From assembly GCA_014799785.1 (NCBI GenBank), contig JAAVHI010000032.1, positions 1 through 44,588 of the forward strand: a stretch of DNA of 44,588 nt. Reading direction: 5' to 3'. Positions 27,101 through 33,361 of the stretch are shown here, piece by piece. The notes beneath the pieces are model-generated. The model saw only the letters and a program-made list of their open reading frames with translations, made no database searches and was not told the DNA's origin. The stretch's first letter is position 1. Each line of letters opens with the position of its first letter. This stretch comes from Ruminococcus sp. GTDB taxonomy: Bacteria; Bacillota; Clostridia; Oscillospirales; Ruminococcaceae. The position numbers were made by a program, and so were the translations under genes.

Positions 27101-27865
27101 ATGAAAAATCACGAAAAGCTTAACGCTGCGTATCAAATATTTATAGTCCTGCTTGCGCTGCTGTCGATCATACTGGTTATTCTCGACTTGTGCGGGAAAA
27201 TCAGTCTTGCGAGCGGCGCGTTATTCTGGACAGATACAATTATATTGATAATATTTGCAATTGATTACATAGTCAGATTTATTCTTGCAAAAGGAAAATG
27301 GCAGTTTTTCAAGAAAAATATTTTTGACCTGCTCTCAATTATACCGTTTAACTCTATATTCAGCTTTTTCCGATTTGCTCGTGTTTTACGAGTTGCAAAA
27401 TTAGCCAAACTCGCAAAGCTTTCAAAGTTTACAAAGCTTGCCCGGCTTACGGCATTGTTTGGACGTTTCGGAGTACGCGCAAATAAATTCCTGCATACCA
27501 ACGGATTTATTTATGTACTGTATACTTCGGGCGTGCTTATTTTGACCTCCTCATTTATAATGATGTACGCAGAGGGCAAGAACTTTTTTGACGCGCTGTG
27601 GTGGTCTATCGTGACCGTAACGACCGTTGGCTACGGCGATATATCACCAGCAACGGGTATCGGGCGTGTCATGGCAATTGTACTAATGATTTTCGGTATA
27701 GGCTTTATATCTATGCTGACGGGTACTATAACAACGTTTTTCGCAAATCGGGCAACGGAAAATAACACCGAATCAGCAGCAAAGGAACTGGAGGATATTA
27801 TTTCTGATATGGATAGTGAGGAACGAGAAAAACTAATTGAAATTGCAAAGATACTAAAAAAATAA
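27101..27865 (+). CDS. Voltage-gated-type potassium channel, six-helix
   Basis: This 254-residue membrane protein has the layout of Kv/KvAP-type channels. S1 is at ~12-30 (IFIVLLALLSIILVILDL), S2 ~41-62, S3 ~73-88. S4 carries regularly spaced basic residues: RFARVLRVAKLAKLAKLSKF (~91-110). S5 is at ~136-155, the pore helix and filter at ~164-180 with VTVTTVGYGD (selective for K+), and S6 ~190-214. The C-terminal ~35 residues are a short charged helix with no cyclic-nucleotide or RCK domain. It starts 23 bases after the secreted-protein gene and ends 43 bases before the TIR gene. Prophage-borne channels are unusual; coupling to the TIR protein is an inference. Confidence 0.9.
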   Translation: MKNHEKLNAAYQIFIVLLALLSIILVILDLCGKISLASGALFWTDTIILIIFAIDYIVRFILAKGKWQFFKKNIFDLLSIIPFNSIFSFFRFARVLRVAKLAKLAKLSKFTKLARLTALFGRFGVRANKFLHTNGFIYVLYTSGVLILTSSFIMMYAEGKNFFDALWWSIVTVTTVGYGDISPATGIGRVMAIVLMIFGIGFISMLTGTITTFFANRATENNTESAAKELEDIISDMDSEEREKLIEIAKILKK

Positions 27866-27908
27866 GTTACTATAGAAAATTCATATTTTAAAAAGGAATG
27901 ATTAATAT

Positions 27909-28682
27909 ATGAAAACAAAAGTATTTATTAGTTGGTCTGGCAAAGATACTTCGAGTTTTGAAGTGGCAAAAAAGCTTGCGGGTTGGCTTCCAAAGGTTTT
28001 ACAAAATACAGAACCGTTTATGTCAGATAATATTTATGCTGGGTCTCATGCTATTGCTCAAATTATGGATAATTTGGCTAATTCAAAGGTTGGTATTATT
28101 TGTATTACTAAAAATAATATTAATTCTCCATGGCTTAATTTTGAAGTGGGTGCTTTGAATAATGTAGTTACAACTCAAAGTGGAGTTGTGATTCCCATTT
28201 TAATTGATATGACAACAGATGAGTTTAGTAAATATAGTTCACCTATAAATAATTTGCAAGGTAAAGTGTTTAACAAAGAGGGAATAAAACATATGTTAAT
28301 TAGTATTAACACTTGTCTTGAATATCCTCTTCAAGAAAAATCACTTGATGATATATTTGAAGTATGGAGTTCTTCGTTATTTAGTGAGAAAAAATCAATT
28401 CATCTTTCTCCTTATACTCCTTTTCTTAGTTATGAAATAGCAGAAGAAAGTACAAGCAATAATCAAAATGATACTGATATAATATCAGAACGTTTGTTGT
28501 TATTAAGAAAAATAGCCTCAAGTAAATCAATAGTATATAGTGAAACAAAATATAAAAAGCTTGAAAATGATTTAAAATATTTAGAATCTAACGGATATAT
28601 AGTAATAAATACTAATGACAAAAATGTTTTTCATGTAACAGTCACATCTTTAGGCACTGCATTAGTTAACTCTTATTTTTGA
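27909..28682 (+). CDS. TIR-domain protein, putative anti-phage defence
   Basis: This 257-residue protein has an N-terminal TIR domain of TIR_2 type: KVFISWSGKDTSSFEVAKKL (residues 4-23), MSDNIYAGSHAIAQIMDNLA, IICITKNNINSPWLNFEVGA (62-81) with Glu79 in the place of the catalytic NADase glutamate. The C-terminal part (~185-257) looks like a small winged helix (RLLLLRKIASSKSIVYSETK; LKYLESNGYIVINT). Such TIR proteins act in abortive defence by NAD+ breakdown or by making a cyclic ADP-ribose-type signal, as in Thoeris. The gene is much more AT-rich than its neighbours, which indicates recent transfer. RBS AAAGGAATG lies upstream. Confidence 0.85.
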   Translation: MKTKVFISWSGKDTSSFEVAKKLAGWLPKVLQNTEPFMSDNIYAGSHAIAQIMDNLANSKVGIICITKNNINSPWLNFEVGALNNVVTTQSGVVIPILIDMTTDEFSKYSSPINNLQGKVFNKEGIKHMLISINTCLEYPLQEKSLDDIFEVWSSSLFSEKKSIHLSPYTPFLSYEIAEESTSNNQNDTDIISERLLLLRKIASSKSIVYSETKYKKLENDLKYLESNGYIVINTNDKNVFHVTVTSLGTALVNSYF

Positions 28683-28736
28683 AATAATTTACATATTTCT
28701 ATTTGGAATTTTGAGATATAAAAAGGAGCTGAACAT

Positions 28737-29765
28737 ATGAAACTTCCAAACGGCTACGGCTCTGTATACAAGCTTTCGGGAAACCGCCGAAACCCGTGGA
28801 TAGCCAGAATAACAACAGGCTGGAAAGCCGTTGAGGGCAAGAAACCTCAGCCGATTTATCAGGTTATCGGCTACTATCCCGCGCGTGCCGCCGCGCTCCA
28901 AGCATTGGCAGAGTACAATAAAGCTCCATATGATATCAACAAGTCCAAGATCACCTTTGCGGAAGTGTATGATAAATGGTCGGAGCAAAAATTCAAGGAG
29001 ATCACCGATTCAGCGGCACGGACATATAAATCTGCTTTCAGCTATTGTTCACCGATTTATGATGTGAAAATGTCAGATCTTCGCCCGGCTCAAATGCAGC
29101 ACATAATTGATACGGCAGATGTAGGCGCAACTACAAGAGCGCGTATAAAGTCGCTTTTCAATATGATCTATGATTATTGCTTGCTTCATGAAATTGTGCA
29201 AACCAATTATTCAGATGTACTTCGCCGTCCAAAAGTCGAGGTTGAGAAAGACAAAGTGCCGTTTACCCGCGAAGAAATCCAAACGCTTTGGGACAACCTC
29301 GGAACGTCTTATGTTGATGTGATATTGATTATGCTCTATACGGGGTGGCGTGCAGGGGAAATGGTGCTTATCAAGCATAGCGATGTTTCAGACGGAATTA
29401 TAACAGGCGGAATAAAAACAGACAGTGGACGTAACCGCCAAGTTCCGATACATCATAAGATACAACCGCTTGTTGATAATCTCATGGATCAGCCGTATGA
29501 ATATCTTATTACCGATAAAGAGGGGAGACCGCTAAGTTATACCCAGCTTCATACACGATTTATCGCGGTCATGAACGATCTGAACATGAACCACACCCCG
29601 CATGAAACCAGACATACCTTTATCACGGAACTTGATAATCTCGGTGCAAACAAAACCAGCATTAAGCGTCTTGTAGGACACAAGCGCGGTGATGTTACGG
29701 AAAAGGTGTATACTCACAAAGATATAGAGCAGCTTCGGAAAGCCGTAGAACTGCTCGATTTTTAA
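28737..29765 (+). CDS. int: Phage tyrosine integrase
   Basis: This 342-residue recombinase has an N-terminal arm-binding region (KLPNGYGSVYKLSGNRRNPW, 2-21), a SAM-like core-binding domain (~72-165) and the catalytic domain. Active-site residues are visible: Arg205 in MLYTGWRAGEMV, Lys227 in GGIKTDSG, His289 and Arg292 in HTPHETRHTF, His315 in RLVGHKRGD and the nucleophile Tyr325 in EKVYTHKDI. All are present, so it should be active. It catalyses integration at attB and, with the excisionase, excision. AAGGAG lies eight bases before the ATG. The attachment site is expected just downstream. Confidence 0.95.
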   Translation: MKLPNGYGSVYKLSGNRRNPWIARITTGWKAVEGKKPQPIYQVIGYYPARAAALQALAEYNKAPYDINKSKITFAEVYDKWSEQKFKEITDSAARTYKSAFSYCSPIYDVKMSDLRPAQMQHIIDTADVGATTRARIKSLFNMIYDYCLLHEIVQTNYSDVLRRPKVEVEKDKVPFTREEIQTLWDNLGTSYVDVILIMLYTGWRAGEMVLIKHSDVSDGIITGGIKTDSGRNRQVPIHHKIQPLVDNLMDQPYEYLITDKEGRPLSYTQLHTRFIAVMNDLNMNHTPHETRHTFITELDNLGANKTSIKRLVGHKRGDVTEKVYTHKDIEQLRKAVELLDF

Positions 29766-29773
29766 AGGTTATT

Positions 29774-29804
29774 TGTTACTAATGAGTATCTAACGTGTTA
29801 CTAA
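29774..29804 (+). repeat. Two 9-bp direct repeats after int, candidate integrase-arm sites
   Basis: TGTTACTAA occurs at 29774-29782 and 29796-29804, 22 bases apart, in the 80 bases between int and the terminator. Short direct repeats beside int are the usual look of arm-type integrase sites near attP/attR. The matching core at the far end of the prophage was not found within the window. Confidence 0.4.
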
Positions 29805-29845
29805 CAGTGTGATTTTTGCCGTTGCTATAGTAAATTTTCACAAAA

Positions 29846-29884
29846 TAAAAAACCGCGTAAAATCGACATTTACGCGGTTTTTAT
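29846..29884. terminator. Bidirectional terminator between int and the GGGtGRT gene
   Basis: A perfect 11-bp stem (AACCGCGTAAA / TTTACGCGGTT), a 7-nt loop, AAAAAA before and TTTTTAT after. It serves the plus-strand integrase and the minus-strand GGGtGRT gene that converge here. Confidence 0.9.
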
Positions 29885-29902
29885 TATTTAATTATGCGAG
29901 AA

Positions 29903-30904
29903 TTACTTTTTCATAGCTTCCTCAACCGCAACAGCGCAGGCAACGGTAGCACCAACCATGGGGTTGTTGCCCATACCGATAAGACCCATCATCTCAACGT
30001 GAGCGGGAACGGAGGAAGAACCTGCAAACTGAGCGTCGGAGTGCATACGTCCCATAGTATCAGTCATACCGTAGGAAGCAGGACCCGCAGCCATGTTGTC
30101 GGGGTGGAGAGTACGTCCTGTACCGCCGCCGGAAGCAACGGAGAAGTACTTCTTGCCCTTGTCAACGCATTCTTTCTTATATGTACCTGCAACAGGGTGC
30201 TGGAAACGTGTGGGGTTGGTGGAGTTACCTGTGATAGAAACGTCAACGCCCTCTTTCCACATGATAGCAACGCCCTCGGTAACGTCATTTGCGCCGTAGC
30301 AGTTTACCTTAGCGCGCAGACCGTCGGAGTATGCCTTGCGGAAAACTTCCTTAACCTCGCCTGTGTAGTAGTCCATCTCTGTCTCAACGTATGTAAAGCC
30401 GTTGATACGGGCGATGATCTGAGCAGCGTCCTTTCCGAGACCGTTCAGGATAACACGGAGGGGCTTCTGACGAACCTTGTTAGCCTTTTCGGCAATACCG
30501 ATAGCGCCCTCGGCAGCTGCAAAGGACTCATGTCCCGCAAGGAAAGCGAAGCATTCGGTCTCTTCTTCGAGAAGCATTTTGCCGAGGTTACCGTGACCAA
30601 GACCAACCTTACGCTGGTCAGCAACAGAGCCGGGGATACAGAAAGCCTGAAGTCCCTCGCCGATAGCAGCAGCAGCGTCAGCAGCTCTTGTGCAGCCCTT
30701 CTTGATAGCGATAGCGCAGCCTACGGTGTAAGCCCACTTAGCGTTTTCAAAGCAGATAGGCTGAATGCCCTCTACCAGCTTGTAGATGTCCAGACCCTTA
30801 GCCTTGGTAACTTCTGCCGCTTCTTCGATAGAGTTGATTCCGTAGTGAGAGAGAACGTCAAGGATTTGCTTTTCTCTTCTTTCATATGATTCAAATAAAG
30901 CCAT
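29903..30904 (-). CDS. GGGtGRT protein
   Basis: This 333-residue cytosolic protein is named for the motif FSVASGGGTGRTLHPDN found near residue 220. It also has the conserved SYGMTDTMGRMHSDAQFAG and a glycine-rich C-terminal MGLIGMGNNPMVGATVACAV. The family is widespread in Clostridia and always lies next to an IscU/NifU-like gene, as here, 14 bases downstream of it. Its reaction is unknown; Fe-S or metal-cofactor work is inferred from the partner. The length is normal. RBS AAGGAGGT precedes the ATG. Codon use is that of highly expressed host genes. A long antisense frame overlaps it and is not a gene. Confidence 0.92.
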   Translation of the reverse strand: MALFESYERREKQILDVLSHYGINSIEEAAEVTKAKGLDIYKLVEGIQPICFENAKWAYTVGCAIAIKKGCTRAADAAAAIGEGLQAFCIPGSVADQRKVGLGHGNLGKMLLEEETECFAFLAGHESFAAAEGAIGIAEKANKVRQKPLRVILNGLGKDAAQIIARINGFTYVETEMDYYTGEVKEVFRKAYSDGLRAKVNCYGANDVTEGVAIMWKEGVDVSITGNSTNPTRFQHPVAGTYKKECVDKGKKYFSVASGGGTGRTLHPDNMAAGPASYGMTDTMGRMHSDAQFAGSSSVPAHVEMMGLIGMGNNPMVGATVACAVAVEEAMKK

Positions 30905-30918
30905 TTCAGTGTACCTCC

Positions 30919-31611
30919 TTATTCCTTTCTCGGGTCGATAACCTTAACGGCGTCGTTAACTCTGCCGTACTGACCCTGAGCTTTTTCAAAAGCGGTGTTG
31001 GCGTCGTCGCCTGCCTTGATGAAGTCCATCATCTTGCCGAAGTTTACGAACTTGTAGCCGATGATCTCGTTGTCCTCGTTGAGGGCAATGCCTGTAACGT
31101 AACCGTCGGTCATTTCAAGGTAGCGGGGACCCTTTGCAAGAGTACCGTACATTGTGCCTATCTGGGAACGAAGACCCTTTCCGAGATCCTCAAGACCTGC
31201 GCCTATGGGCAGACCGTCCTCAGAGAACGCGCTCTGTGTACGACCGTAAACGATCTGGAGGAACAGTTCTCTCATAGCAGTGTTGATAGCGTCGCATACA
31301 AGGTCGGTGTTGAGAGCTTCGAGAATGGTTCTTCCGGGAAGAATTTCGGAAGCCATAGCTGCGGAATGTGTCATACCGGAGCAGCCGAGAGTCTCAACGA
31401 GAGCCTCCTGGATAACGCCGTCCTTAACGTTAAGGGACAGCTTACAGGCGCCCTGCTGGGGAGCGCACCAACCCACGCCGTGAGTAAAGCCGGAAATATC
31501 CTTGATTTCCTTAGCCTTTACCCATTTAGCTTCCTCGGGTATAGGCGCTGCGCCGTGAGCGACGCCCTGCGCCACGGGACACATTTTTTCAACCTCATGT
31601 GAATAAATCAT
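30919..31611 (-). CDS. NifU/IscU-like iron-sulfur scaffold-type protein
   Basis: This 230-residue protein belongs to the Fe-S cluster assembly scaffold-like group that accompanies GGGtGRT. The N-terminal IscU-like domain has SHEVEKMCPVAQGVAHGAAP, FTHGVGWCAPQQGACKLSLN and LVETLGCSGMTHSAAMASEI, whose Cys residues (about 10, 58, 64, 85) could bind metal. C-terminal residues ~160-230 carry YLEMTDGYVTGIALNEDNEI, a separate beta-rich domain. It is translated first in the pair. Leader and promoter lie upstream (31640-31709). The exact substrate is unknown. Confidence 0.85.
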   Translation of the reverse strand: MIYSHEVEKMCPVAQGVAHGAAPIPEEAKWVKAKEIKDISGFTHGVGWCAPQQGACKLSLNVKDGVIQEALVETLGCSGMTHSAAMASEILPGRTILEALNTDLVCDAINTAMRELFLQIVYGRTQSAFSEDGLPIGAGLEDLGKGLRSQIGTMYGTLAKGPRYLEMTDGYVTGIALNEDNEIIGYKFVNFGKMMDFIKAGDDANTAFEKAQGQYGRVNDAVKVIDPRKE

Positions 31612-31639
31612 ATGTACATACTCCTTTCAGAATTTGCTG

Positions 31640-31665
31640 CGTCCCGAAGCTGACTTCGAGGGACG
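31640..31665 (-). other. Leader hairpin of the NifU-like/GGGtGRT operon
   Basis: On the minus strand CGTCCC..GAAG pairs with CTTC..GGGACG around a 4-nt loop, with a 2-nt bulge. It lies in the ~60-base 5' leader and has no T-run, so it is not a terminator. It may stabilise the mRNA or be a protein-binding site. Confidence 0.5.
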
Positions 31666-31680
31666 TTTGCATATGTATAT

Positions 31681-31709
31681 ATTATACACCAATCCGACAA
31701 ATAAAGCAA
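31681..31709 (-). promoter_or_regulatory. Promoter of the NifU-like/GGGtGRT operon
   Basis: On the minus strand TTGCTT (31709-31704), 17 bases, TATAAT (31686-31681). AAAGGAGTATGTACAT precedes the first ATG. It is the only clear promoter in the 182-base gap 31612-31793. Confidence 0.75.
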
Positions 31710-31793
31710 TAGGTTTTCGCAATTTTTTGTATATTTTTTAACGATTTTTGCCATAAAAGCCTGTTTGGCGGGCTTTAGGGCAGGGGAGTGCCG

Positions 31794-32159
31794 TTACCGT
31801 TTTTCGGAATAGGCGTATCCGAAATTTATCGGAGGAGCGGTGACGGAAAGGTACACAAACTCGGTGCCGCCGTCATTCAGCAAACCGTGGACGTCCTTGT
31901 CCGCAAAGCGCACCACATCTCCCATGGAAAAGTCCTTGGTTTCGTCGTTGGCAAGCAAAAGCTTTCCGCTGCCTTTGAGAGCGTACCATATCTGTTCCGA
32001 CGCGTCATGGGTGTGACGGGGCTGAATTGCTCCCGGTTCGAGATGTACCTCGGTTATAGTCACTCTGGTGCTTTCGGAATTTTCGGGATTAAGAAGCTGG
32101 CGGGACACCACTCCCGGATTGGCAAGCTCCTTGATATCGGACGATCTGATAAATTCCAT
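31794..32159 (-). CDS. Cupin-domain protein
   Basis: This 121-residue small cupin has motif 1 PRHTHDASEQIWYALKGSGK (His residues and Glu as metal ligands, ~54-73) and motif 2 FSMGDVVRFADKDVHGLLN (~84-102, His ligand). It should bind a divalent metal and either a small molecule or act as an isomerase/sensor; the substrate cannot be told. The N-terminal ~20 residues resemble a strand region of auxin-binding-like cupins. RBS AAGGAGGAAC precedes the ATG. It lies 12 bases after the acetyltransferase gene and may be coexpressed. Confidence 0.88.
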   Translation of the reverse strand: MEFIRSSDIKELANPGVVSRQLLNPENSESTRVTITEVHLEPGAIQPRHTHDASEQIWYALKGSGKLLLANDETKDFSMGDVVRFADKDVHGLLNDGGTEFVYLSVTAPPINFGYAYSEKR

Positions 32160-32171
32160 AATAGTTCCTCC

Positions 32172-32705
32172 TTATAATGGTTTTATAACAGAATGATATA
32201 TACCTGTGGAATAAGCTCCGTCATAACGTAAAATGCCGTTGTCGAGCGTGGTTTCATATTCAAAACCGCATTTTTCAAGAACACGCCTTGATTTATTGTT
32301 ATCGGGAAAATGAAATGCTGTTATTAATTCAATATCTGTTTCTTTGAAAGCATATTCGACAGCCGCTTTTACCGCTTCGGTCATATATCCGTGTCCCCAA
32401 TATTCTTCCGCAAGGGCGTAGTTGATAAACTTCGCGCTGTTCCGTTCACTGAATTTTCCGCGGTTATGGTCGGGATAAATTTTCAGTTGCCCGATTACTT
32501 TCATTGTTTCCTTTAGTTCAATAGCCCATATTTCGTCGCTTATTATGTATGATTTCAATACCTGTAAGGCTGTATCTTTATTTTGAAGCGGGTTAAGATT
32601 TGCTGGATAAGCAACATTTGGATTTTTAGCATATTCAAAAAAGTCGTCCAAATCATTAAGTTCCCATTTGCGAAGAAGCAATCGTTTTGTTTCTATTATT
32701 TTCAT
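32172..32705 (-). CDS. GNAT acetyltransferase, RimJ/RimL type
   Basis: This 177-residue protein begins MKIIETKRLLLRKWELNDLD, the opening of RimJ/RimL-like acetyltransferases. It has ALAEEYWGHGYMTEAVKAAV (~93-112), in which the Gly-His-Gly-Tyr-Met segment binds acetyl-CoA, then ITAFHFPDNNKSRRVLEKCG (~133-152), the second half of the fold with Asn and Arg that contact cofactor. Substrate is likely a protein N-terminus or small molecule; not decidable. No ribosome-binding site of strength is seen before the ATG, so expression may be low. Confidence 0.88.
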   Translation of the reverse strand: MKIIETKRLLLRKWELNDLDDFFEYAKNPNVAYPANLNPLQNKDTALQVLKSYIISDEIWAIELKETMKVIGQLKIYPDHNRGKFSERNSAKFINYALAEEYWGHGYMTEAVKAAVEYAFKETDIELITAFHFPDNNKSRRVLEKCGFEYETTLDNGILRYDGAYSTGIYHSVIKPL

Positions 32706-32770
32706 ATTTTTTCCTCAGCGTGCAAAATAAAAACAGCAATCACGATATATATCATGACTGCTGTCCAATG

Positions 32771-32847
<77 letters not shown>

Positions 32848-32895
32848 CATACTTTGCATATTGTTACCACAAAACATTAATCAATCGCGCGAATA

Positions 32896-32923
32896 AATGT
32901 CCCGCATTAATGTGCGGAACATT
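32896..32923. other. Inverted repeat between tRNA-His and tRNA-Arg
   Basis: AATGT-C-CCGCA and TGtGCGG-A-ACATT pair with small mismatches around TTAA, followed on the plus strand by TTTTTT. It is probably a processing or termination structure between the two tRNAs, which are separated by 101 bases. Confidence 0.4.
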
Positions 32924-32948
32924 TTTTTCGCTGCGGCGCGTTCGCCGC

Positions 32949-33025
32949 TGGCGCGCCTTACTGGATTCGAACCAGTGGCTTACTGCTTAGAAGGCAGTTA
33001 CTCTATCCAGCTGAGTTAAAGGCGC
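32949..33025 (-). tRNA. tRNA-Arg(TCT)
   Basis: Cloverleaf of 77 nt with encoded CCA. The anticodon arm is ACTGC-CTTCTAA-GCAGT, anticodon TCT. The acceptor stem GCGCCTT pairs fully with AAGGCGC; the T-loop is TTCGAAT. Confidence 0.94.
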
Positions 33026-33028
33026 AAA

Positions 33029-33102
33029 TTTGAAAATCTTCGATTTTCAAATCCGAGTTTTGTTTTCCTCACTGTCGTTCGGAATTTTGCTTGCGCAAAA
33101 CC
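33029..33102 (+). repeat. Dispersed extragenic repeat, copy A
   Basis: About 75 bp with a hairpin at each end (TTGAAAATCTTCGATTTTCAA-like; TTTTGCTTGCGCAAAA) and a conserved middle, GTTTTGTTTTCCTCACTGTC followed by GTTCGGAATTTTGC. The same element occurs inverted at 38625-38701. It lies between two tRNA genes. Confidence 0.8.
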
Positions 33103-33171
33103 ACAAAACATCGGAGAAATGAGAAAATCTAAATATTCGGCAACGTTACAAATGCAGCGTTACCGAATCAA

Positions 33172-33245
33172 TGGAGCGGGTGATGGGAATCGAACCCACG
33201 CGACCAGCTTGGAAGGCTGGAGTTCTACCATTGAACTACACCCGC
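33172..33245 (-). tRNA. tRNA-Gly(TCC)
   Basis: Cloverleaf of 74 nt with encoded CCA. The anticodon arm is CCAGC-CTTCCAA-GCTGG, anticodon TCC. The acceptor GCGGGTG pairs with CACCCGC; the T-loop is TTCGATT. Confidence 0.94.
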
Positions 33246-33329
33246 GTGATCACTCAATGACAAAAAATATTATAGCATACAGCGCAGAAAATGTCAAGTG
33301 TTTTTGCAAATTTTTTCGGAAAAATTTTC

Positions 33330-33351
33330 GGGACACGCCGAAACGTGTCCC
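33330..33351 (-). terminator. Terminator of the Clp ATPase gene
   Basis: GGGACACG and CGTGTCCC form an 8-bp stem around a 6-nt loop, 11 bases after the stop codon; on the minus strand GAAAATTTTT follows. The next gene on this strand is the tRNA-Gly. Confidence 0.65.
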
Positions 33352-33361
33352 GAATAAGCTT

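Larger units (their letters stand above)
495..29850. mobile_element. HK97-type siphoprophage, apparently complete
   Basis: A continuous set of temperate-phage modules is seen: integrase, immunity, early/replication, terminase, head, tail and lysis. The lytic arm is on the minus strand (25137 down to 551) and the lysogeny/integrase arm on the plus strand (25351 to 29765). The module order is that of HK97-like siphophages of Firmicutes. No module is obviously missing, and apart from an amber codon in the ASCH gene I see no decayed gene. The right boundary should lie just after the integrase (29766-29848). The left boundary is placed at the terminator after the holin, but the repeat gene at 1-491 could be phage cargo, and attL could lie outside the window. 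Confidence 0.93.

Noticed and set aside
27909..28682. TIR gene as a classic Thoeris ThsB
   Set aside because: No ThsA-type SLOG/Sir2 partner is present, and the domain is of the FISWSG TIR_2 type, not the ThsB type.
29894..30889. 331-residue plus-strand open frame opposite the GGGtGRT gene
   Set aside because: It is an antisense shadow caused by biased codon use of a highly expressed gene; the minus-strand frame has all family motifs.
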